Below are positions 58,957 through 64,000 of a stretch of DNA of 64,000 nt, one piece after another. Position numbers and translations under genes: made by a program. The stretch is from Mucilaginibacter mali (lineage in GTDB: Bacteria; Bacteroidota; Bacteroidia; Sphingobacteriales; Sphingobacteriaceae). Every line of letters starts with the position of its first letter. Position 1 is the stretch's first letter. Under the pieces are notes generated by a model. That model saw only the letters and a program-made list of their open reading frames with translations, was not told the origin of the DNA and searched no databases. The stretch covers positions 496,001 through 560,000 of the forward strand of contig NZ_CP054139.1 of assembly GCF_013283875.1 (NCBI RefSeq). Direction: 5' to 3'.

Positions 58957-59628
58957 ATGAAAACAATAAAAATTTTAATACTACCCGCTTTGCTCACCTG
59001 CTTTATCGCATTAGTATCGGCCAAAGATGCCGGTAAGGAGACCGAGCGCATCCAAAAGTCGACCACCGTGATCCACGATTTCTCTAAAATGAAGGAAAGC
59101 ATCCCATCGCAGCTGATACAGGAAGCGCATGGTATGATCATCATCCCGCATATGATCAACGCAGGCTTGGCTGTTGGCGGTAAGCGCGGCAAAGGTGTAG
59201 CTATTGTTAAAATGGCCGATGGCAAATGGAGCAACCCCGTATTTGTAACCTTTACCGGCGGCAGCCTGGGCTTGCAGATCGGCGTGCAGTCGGTTGATTT
59301 GGTGCTGGTATTCAAGCACAAAGACGTGCTGACCAAAATGCAGAACGGCGATTTTACCATTGGCGGCGATATATCTGTAGCAGCAGGCCCGGTAGGTCGC
59401 AGCGGCACCGCCAGTACCGATTATAAACTGGAGGCCGAAGTGTACTCGTACTCACGCAGCAAAGGGTTGTTCGCTGGGCTAAGCATCAATGGTTCTAATA
59501 TCTCGGTAGATAAAAGCGCGAATGCCAATTTTTATGGCGGCAAGGCTACTTCGCAAAGCATATTTGCCGATGCCACCAGTTCATCGGCCGATGTAAACGA
59601 ACTGAAAGCCGCGATAGCGGGGCTATAA
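58957..59628 (+). CDS. Exported SYLF domain protein
   Basis: A 223-residue protein with a signal peptide (residues 1-22). A SYLF (Ysc84/DUF500) domain follows, a lipid-binding fold. Typical segments are SQLIQEAHGMIIIPHMINAGLAVGGKRGKGVAIVK, FVTFTGGSLGLQIGVQSVDLVLVF and GPVGRSGTASTDYKLEAEVYSYSRSKGLFAGLSINGSNI. Bacterial versions are periplasmic or outer-membrane associated, with no defined role. It is transcribed alone. An inverted repeat follows and probably separates it from the convergent polyprenyl synthase gene. Confidence 0.92.
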   Translation: MKTIKILILPALLTCFIALVSAKDAGKETERIQKSTTVIHDFSKMKESIPSQLIQEAHGMIIIPHMINAGLAVGGKRGKGVAIVKMADGKWSNPVFVTFTGGSLGLQIGVQSVDLVLVFKHKDVLTKMQNGDFTIGGDISVAAGPVGRSGTASTDYKLEAEVYSYSRSKGLFAGLSINGSNISVDKSANANFYGGKATSQSIFADATSSSADVNELKAAIAGL

Positions 59629-59644
59629 GATCCAAAAAACAAAA

Positions 59645-59736
59645 ACCTCTGTGTCCTCTGTGAAAACTTCCGTAACCTCTGTGGTGAAAATTTAACCACA
59701 AAGATCACAGAGAAAAAACCACAGAGGACACAGCGG
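59645..59736. repeat. Inverted short-word repeat, family E, copy 3
   Basis: CCTCTGTGTCCTCTGTG on the left faces CACAGAGGACACAG on the right. ACCTCTGTGGTGAAAATTTA followed by ACCACAAAGA lies in the middle. It lies between convergent genes and can form a long hairpin acting as a terminator for both. Confidence 0.75.
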
Positions 59737-59744
59737 TTTTAGTT

Positions 59745-60719
59745 TTAATATTCTCTCACCAATAAACTATCGGCAAAGCCGCGCAGGTATTGTTTGCGGT
59801 CGTCGGGCAGGTTAATGGCATTAAGCGCGTTAAAGGCTTCGGTGGCGTAGGTTTGCATGGCCTGCTCAGCTTGCTGGCGTATTTGCAGATCATTATAGAT
59901 ACCGGTAACCCCGGCTACTTTTTGCTGCGCATCGGCATTGGTATCATTTAACCAGTTGTTCAGCGCGTCAGCGTTTTCGCCGGTGGCCAGTTCCTGCGCT
60001 TTTATCAGCAGGTAGGTTTTTTTGTTTGATATAATATCTCCGCCCACCTGTTTGCCAAACTTATCCGGGTCGCCGTAAACGTCTAAAATATCATCCTGCA
60101 GCTGGAAAGCGATGCCCAACTGTTCGCCAAAGGTATACAGCAAGGCCGCGTCCTTTTGATCAGCGCCGCCTATCAAAGCACCTATCTTTAGTGCACCACC
60201 TAACAGCACGGCCGTTTTAAGGCGGATCATATTAATGTATTCATCGGCGCCAACACGGTCGCGGCTTTCAAAGCTCATGTCAAATTGCTGGCCTTCGCAC
60301 ACGCCGGTCGCGGTATCGTTAAAAATATCCATCACAGTGCGCAATATCGGGTCGGGTACCTGCAGCATCAGCTTATTGGCCTCTACCATCATGGCATCGC
60401 CGGCCAGTATGGCTACGTTCTGGTTCCAGCGCTCGTGCACGGTCACCTGGCCGCGGCGCAGGGGCGCTTTGTCCATAATGTCGTCGTGCATCAGCGTAAA
60501 ATTGTGGAACACTTCTATAGCCAGCGCGGCTTTAACGGCTTTATCAACGTCGCCGCCAAAAATATCGCAGGCCATCAACAGCAGGGCGGGGCGCAGGCGC
60601 TTGCCACCCAGCGACAGGATATAGCCTATCGGCTCGTACAGATCGGGCGGTTGGCTGGGGTATTTTAATTGTTCAACAGCCTGTTGTATCAGGCTTTGCA
60701 GTTCATCAAGGGTCTTCAT
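59745..60719 (-). CDS. Polyprenyl synthetase (isoprenyl diphosphate synthase)
   Basis: A trans-prenyltransferase that elongates isoprenyl diphosphates for quinones and undecaprenyl-type lipids. The first aspartate-rich motif is LMHDDIMD (D79, D80, D83, residue numbers from the ATG at 60719), and the second LQDDILD lies near residue 213. GGKRLRPALLLMAC near residue 38 is the conserved N-terminal block. At 324 residues it fits the medium- to long-chain class, but the product length cannot be deduced by eye. I chose the ATG at 60719; a TTG one codon earlier is possible. Its precursors come from the pathway containing IspF, also in this window. Confidence 0.93.
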   Translation of the reverse strand: MKTLDELQSLIQQAVEQLKYPSQPPDLYEPIGYILSLGGKRLRPALLLMACDIFGGDVDKAVKAALAIEVFHNFTLMHDDIMDKAPLRRGQVTVHERWNQNVAILAGDAMMVEANKLMLQVPDPILRTVMDIFNDTATGVCEGQQFDMSFESRDRVGADEYINMIRLKTAVLLGGALKIGALIGGADQKDAALLYTFGEQLGIAFQLQDDILDVYGDPDKFGKQVGGDIISNKKTYLLIKAQELATGENADALNNWLNDTNADAQQKVAGVTGIYNDLQIRQQAEQAMQTYATEAFNALNAINLPDDRKQYLRGFADSLLVREY

Positions 60720-60817
60720 CAATATTCAGAAAACTGATCCATTAAAATAAGATCAGTTTTAAACGAGTTTTATGTGTAAAAAATTGTCGTTGCAAGACGC
60801 CTATCCAAGCGGCGTAG

Positions 60818-60957
60818 ACTCACCCCGACCTCGCTTCGCTGGTCGACCCTCTCTTCGCTGCGCGAAAAGAGGGCAGAAGCAGTATCAGATAACCCATCCC
60901 CTCTTTCCGCCGAAGGCGAAGAGAGGGTGGTCGAGCGAAGCAACGACCGGGTGAGTA
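60818..60957. repeat. Double-hairpin palindromic element, family D, copy 3
   Basis: Outer ends ACTCACCCCGACC and CCGGGTGAGT are inverted. Inner hairpins are CCCTCTCTTCGCTGCGCGAA with AAGAGGG, and CCCTCTTTCCGCCGAAGGCG with AAGAGAGGG. It occupies the middle of a 315-base gap (60720-61034) before the RNase R stop. The remainder of the gap shows nothing else of note. Confidence 0.85.
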
Positions 60958-61034
60958 TTGGCGCCTGCATTTACCACAACGCTATTACAGCCTTGTGGTA
61001 TGCGCTATTTAACACTTTGTTTTGACAATATAAC

Positions 61035-63179
61035 TTACCGGTCCTGCACCAAAGAAAAATCTATCTGTTTTTTAGCAAGGTCTACATTTTTAACCTTGAT
61101 GCGCACCTCATCCCCCAACTGATAAACCTTCTTTTTACGCTGACCGATGATGGCGTAATTTTTCTCGTCTAAGGTATAAAAATCATCAGCAATATCACGC
61201 AGGCGTATCATACCCTCGCATTTATTTTCAATGATCTCTACATACATGCCCCACTCGGTAACGCCCGAAATGATACCGTTGAAGATGCTGCCCACGTTAT
61301 CTTTCAGGTATTCAGCCTGTTTGTATTTAACCGATGCGCGTTCGGCATCAGCCGCCTTTTTCTCCATGGCCGAGCTGTGCGAGCACAATTTTTCGTAATG
61401 TTCGGCATTGGCGCTCTGGCCGCCATTTAAATAATGAAATAGCAGGCGGTGCACCATCACATCGGGATAACGGCGTATGGGCGAGGTAAAGTGCGTGTAA
61501 TGATCAAAAGCCAAACCGTAGTGACTGCTGCTTTTGGTGGTATAAATAGCCTTCGCCATGCTGCGGATGGCCAGGTGGGTAAGCACGTTCTGCTCTTTTT
61601 TACCCTCTACGTCCGTCATTAAAAAGTTTAACGATTTAGCTATCTCCCTGTCCGATTTCATATTGATGCGGTAACCAAACCGTGCCGCAAACTGCGCGAA
61701 ATTGCCCAGCGAATCGGGGTTGGGCGCATCGTGCGCACGGTATACAAAGGTGTATTTGTTTTTGCCCTTGCCCAGCTTACTCACATATTCGGCCACTTTG
61801 CGGTTGGCCAGCAGCATAAAGTCTTCAATTAGTTTATGCGCATCTTTACGCTCTTTCACGTAAACGCCAACGGGCTTGCCTTTTTCGTCCAGCTTAAATT
61901 TAACCTCGGTAGTTTCAAAGCTGATGGCGCCATTCTTAAACTTGGCATCGCGCAGTTTATAAGCCAAAGCGTTCAGCGTAAGTATCTCTTCACTGTACTC
62001 ACCTTCTTTAGCTTCAATTATCTCCTGCACTTCCTCATAAGCAAAGCGGCGGTCGGAGTGGATAACGGTTTTGCCGTACCACTCATTGATCACCCTTGCA
62101 TTATCATCCAGTTCAAAAACGGCGGCGAAGCAAAGTTTATCTTCTTTTGGCCGCAATGAGCATAGCCCGTTCGATAACCTTTCGGGCAGCATGGGAATCA
62201 CGCGGTCAACCAAATAAACCGATGTGCCTCGGTCAAAAGCTTCCTTATCCAGGGCCGAATCGGGCACAATGTAGTGCGCCACATCGGCAATATGTACCCC
62301 CACCTCGTAATTGCCGTTATCCAGCTTGCGGAACGACAGGGCATCGTCAAAATCCTTAGCATCAACCGGGTCGATGGTCATGGTCAGCACGTTCCTGAAA
62401 TCGCGGCGGCGGGCTATCTCGGCTTCGCTGATCACATCCGGTATCGCTTCCGATTCTTCCTCTACCTCTTTAGGGAACGACAGCGGGAAACCATACTCGG
62501 CCAAAATGGCGTTCATTTCGGTATCGTTCTCGCCCTGCTCGCCCAGTATATGTTTAATGCGGCCAATAGGGTTTTTGGCTTCAGGCGGCCAATCGGTTAT
62601 TTCGGCAACGGCCTTTATGCCGTTCTTTGCACCGTTAAGATCGGCAATGGGGATGAATATGTCGTGCATCATCTTGCGATCGTCCGGCACAAAAAAGGCA
62701 AACCGCTCCGATAGTTTTACAATGCCGGTAAACTCGGTTTTGGCACGCTTGATGATCTCTATCACCTCGCCCTCTTTACGCTTGCCCTTGCTTTTGGCGT
62801 AAACATAAACCTTCACACGGTCGCCGTTCAGGGCGTTCTTCAGTTTGCGGGGAGCAACGTAAATGTCGCTCTCATCGGTATCGTCGGTAACAATAAAGGC
62901 CGAGCCATCGTTAGTGAGGTCAACCTTACCTTCAACAAAGGTTTTCAGTTCTACCAGTTGAAATTTGCCGTGGCTTATCTCTTTCAGCACGCCGGCAAAG
63001 GCCTCATCTTTCAGTATCTCCAGTATCACCTTGCGGGCCTCATCGTCATGCACGTTCAGCGCGGCCGATACCTGTTTATAGTTTTGTGGTATATTTCCGT
63101 TCTTCTCAAAAATATCAAGCACCATTTGCGTAAGCACCTGCTTAATAGAAGAATTATGTTTCTGTTTCTTTTTAGACAT
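61035..63179 (-). CDS. rnr: Ribonuclease R
   Basis: A 3'-5' exoribonuclease able to degrade structured RNA. The 714-residue protein has an N-terminal winged-helix region (residues 1 to about 65), then cold-shock-like OB domains (to about 240). The RNB catalytic domain begins at FRNVLTMTIDPVDAKDFDDALSF, whose aspartates coordinate the catalytic metal. A C-terminal S1 domain (IISGVTEWGMYVEIIENKCEGMIRLRD) ends in RIKVKNVDLAKKQIDFSLV. Length is near the usual 700-800. It has a consensus promoter box upstream. Given the many hairpin-forming intergenic elements, an enzyme able to degrade structured RNA is relevant to their decay. Confidence 0.96.
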   Translation of the reverse strand: MSKKKQKHNSSIKQVLTQMVLDIFEKNGNIPQNYKQVSAALNVHDDEARKVILEILKDEAFAGVLKEISHGKFQLVELKTFVEGKVDLTNDGSAFIVTDDTDESDIYVAPRKLKNALNGDRVKVYVYAKSKGKRKEGEVIEIIKRAKTEFTGIVKLSERFAFFVPDDRKMMHDIFIPIADLNGAKNGIKAVAEITDWPPEAKNPIGRIKHILGEQGENDTEMNAILAEYGFPLSFPKEVEEESEAIPDVISEAEIARRRDFRNVLTMTIDPVDAKDFDDALSFRKLDNGNYEVGVHIADVAHYIVPDSALDKEAFDRGTSVYLVDRVIPMLPERLSNGLCSLRPKEDKLCFAAVFELDDNARVINEWYGKTVIHSDRRFAYEEVQEIIEAKEGEYSEEILTLNALAYKLRDAKFKNGAISFETTEVKFKLDEKGKPVGVYVKERKDAHKLIEDFMLLANRKVAEYVSKLGKGKNKYTFVYRAHDAPNPDSLGNFAQFAARFGYRINMKSDREIAKSLNFLMTDVEGKKEQNVLTHLAIRSMAKAIYTTKSSSHYGLAFDHYTHFTSPIRRYPDVMVHRLLFHYLNGGQSANAEHYEKLCSHSSAMEKKAADAERASVKYKQAEYLKDNVGSIFNGIISGVTEWGMYVEIIENKCEGMIRLRDIADDFYTLDEKNYAIIGQRKKKVYQLGDEVRIKVKNVDLAKKQIDFSLVQDR

Positions 63180-63198
63180 AGGTAGTATTATAATAATG

Positions 63199-63206
63199 CA
63201 AAGATA
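63199..63206 (-). promoter_or_regulatory. Promoter -7 box (TATCTTTG) for rnr
   Basis: TATCTTTG on the reverse strand is an exact TAnnTTTG match and ends 19 bases before the ATG at 63179, leaving a short leader with a TATTATAATA stretch. Confidence 0.5.
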
Positions 63207-63237
63207 CAGGTTGTTAGGTTAATTTAACTATAAGGGT

Positions 63238-63345
63238 AATTTAACCACAAAGGGCGCAAAGTTTGTCTGAATCAGAATTTACAAGATTTTAAAATTTCCA
63301 GAATTCTGCTCATTCTTAAATTCTGAAAATCCTGATTCAGATATT
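63238..63345. repeat. Short inverted repeats upstream of rnr (family E fragment)
   Basis: TTTAACCACAAAGGGCGCAA is a fragment of the family E word. It is followed by an inverted pair CTGAATCAGAATTTACAAGA and TTCTGAAAATCCTGATTCAG (63269-63342), with GAATTCTG in the centre. It is part of the 286-base gap between rnr and the toxin gene. Confidence 0.6.
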
Positions 63346-63372
63346 TGAAAATGAACGGTTAGCATTTCATCG

Positions 63373-63450
63373 GTACCTGTAGCCCCGCTTTCCGCTACAA
63401 CTCCTCACTTCGCTACGCTGCGTTCCGGGGTTTCCGCTGCAATCGGGTTT
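63373..63450. repeat. G/C-rich repeat, family J, copy 2
   Basis: Read on the reverse strand it gives AAACCCGATTGCAGCGGAAA, CCCC and GGAGTTGTAGCG, matching words of the element at 33110-33212. It ends 15 bases before the stop of the DUF5615 gene. Confidence 0.55.
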
Positions 63451-63465
63451 AAGTTGATGGGAGTG

Positions 63466-63807
63466 CTACACAATAAAGTAGCCGCCTTTTGAATGTTGCA
63501 GATAAATTTCTACCTCGGCCAGTTTGCTTTTTATAGGGTTTATCAATTCAAAAACATCTTCATAACGGTTGGTTTTAGAATTGATGTTAACGATACAAAT
63601 CTTTAAGTCGCTAACCTTTTGCTGGTAGTAAAGGTTTTTATCGTTGGTAAGTAATACATCGAAATTATTGGCCGACATGAGTGCAAGCAGACTGCCGTTC
63701 TTAGTACCCAGCCAATCCATATCGCGCACAGTAAGTATTTCGTAACCGGTATCTATAAACCTGTATTTAAGTTTTACAGGCAACTGCTCATCAATTAATA
63801 TTTTCAT
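63466..63807 (-). CDS. DUF5615 PIN-like protein (probable toxin)
   Basis: A 113-residue protein starting MKILIDEQLPVKLKYRF. The N-terminal ILIDEQLP motif carries the first acidic residue of a PIN-like nuclease fold. DMDWLGTKNGSLLALMSANNFDVLLTNDKNLYYQQ supplies further conserved acidic and Thr/Asn-Asp positions. DUF5615 proteins are paired with DUF433 proteins, as here, and are thought to act as VapC-like toxins. The ATG at 63807 (overlapping the upstream gene's end by 17 bases) is preferred to one four codons earlier. Toxic activity is inferred from the family. Confidence 0.87.
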   Translation of the reverse strand: MKILIDEQLPVKLKYRFIDTGYEILTVRDMDWLGTKNGSLLALMSANNFDVLLTNDKNLYYQQKVSDLKICIVNINSKTNRYEDVFELINPIKSKLAEVEIYLQHSKGGYFIV

Positions 63808-64000
63808 ACAGGTGGGCATCCGTAAGTAGCTTTTCGGATGTTTGTAATACCGCCAGGCAGTAATCGCGTGGTATATAGTCGAAGTCGTTCAGAAAGTCGT
63901 TCAATGAATCGCCGGCTTCAAGGTAATCAAACAAGTTTTTAACAGGTACACGTGTCCCTTTAAAAACAGGGGTGCCGCCTAATATATCTTTGTCAACAAT
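63791..64000 (-). CDS. DUF433 protein, C-terminal part (probable antitoxin, partial)
   Basis: Reverse strand from the right edge: 69 residues are visible before the TGA at 63791-63793. The segment ILGGTPVFKGTRVPVKNLFD is the DUF433 signature, followed by YLEAGDSLNDFLNDFDYIPRDYCLAVL, a winged-helix-like DNA-binding pattern. It is followed directly, with a 17-base overlap, by the DUF5615 gene, the usual antitoxin-toxin order. The N-terminus and promoter lie outside the window. Confidence 0.9.
   Translation of the reverse strand: MVDKDILGGTPVFKGTRVPVKNLFDYLEAGDSLNDFLNDFDYIPRDYCLAVLQTSEKLLTDAHLYENIN

Noticed and set aside
62274..62714. 146-codon frame antisense to rnr (and similar long frames antisense to nuo genes, corC and holA)
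   Set aside because: They are shadows of well-identified genes with strong family motifs on the other strand.
1..64000. CRISPR arrays, tRNA and rRNA genes
   Set aside because: No regularly spaced direct repeats, cloverleaf tRNA patterns or rRNA-like stretches were noticed; a tRNAscan/Infernal run would settle this.

Overview
The window looks like chromosome from a member of the Bacteroidota, most likely Sphingobacteriaceae (a Mucilaginibacter- or Pedobacter-like organism). Evidence from the sequence: a full-order nuo operon with a short NuoG that lacks the molybdopterin domain; type IX secretion genes (porV, gldJ) and a substrate with a gliding-motility-type C-terminal domain; a GLPGLI protein; SusC-like plug and carboxypeptidase-regulatory-like domains; Bacteroidota-type promoter boxes (TAnnTTTG) before many genes; and weak or absent Shine-Dalgarno sequences. 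No rRNA, tRNA or CRISPR array was seen. The genus is inference.

Layout. 1-10147: the 3' half of the respiratory complex I operon, from the last codons of nuoE through nuoF-G-H-I-J-K-L-M-N. Palindromic repeats sit in the nuoE/F, F/G and K/L gaps. 10202-14659: a co-directional housekeeping run (DedA, inorganic pyrophosphatase, CorC/HlyC-type CBS protein, RsmE, DUF4159, biotin carrier). 14960-17297: a polytopic membrane protein, a small reverse-strand ORF and an orphan plug-like protein. 17301-20922: ispF and porV, divergent from the lipoprotein gene gldJ. 21011-26146: a secreted basic-secretory-protein-type peptidase, a TPR membrane protein, an ArgE-like M20 hydrolase, a Xre-RES toxin-antitoxin pair and an M24 aminopeptidase. 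26297-32996: an OmpA porin, a 47-aa membrane peptide, RidA, an EamA transporter, RecG and a secreted M28 peptidase. 33478-42021: an MFS transporter, an S24-like orphan, ammonium transporter Amt, an outer-membrane beta-barrel receptor, a small two-gene nucleotidyltransferase module and HolA. 42709-50377: envelope and secreted proteins, including a large T9SS substrate, a TMEM175 channel, a FtsB-like protein, a metallopeptidase with an apparent VHL-beta-like C-terminus and a VWA membrane protein. 50452-53371: two secreted proteins followed by a complete IS1182-type insertion sequence. 53418-63179: FabG, a methyltransferase, a restriction-type nuclease domain, GLPGLI, a PH/SHOCT protein, a LuxE/PaaK-type acyl-activating protein, a SYLF protein, a polyprenyl synthase and RNase R. 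The right edge holds a DUF433-DUF5615 toxin-antitoxin pair.

The most unusual feature is the density and variety of palindromic intergenic elements, more than ten families in 64 kb. Several unrelated families share one plan: an outer inverted repeat enclosing two separate inner hairpins. In the family found in the nuo operon, the two inner hairpins differ at paired positions in a way that keeps both stems intact. Other points for follow-up are candidate operators before a nucleotidyltransferase module, an S24-like gene and a GLPGLI gene; four promoter boxes only 4-7 nt from their start codons; a structured stretch upstream of amt; and a methyltransferase whose C-terminus is encoded by an invading repeat. 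All functional calls come from reading motifs by eye; no database search was run.
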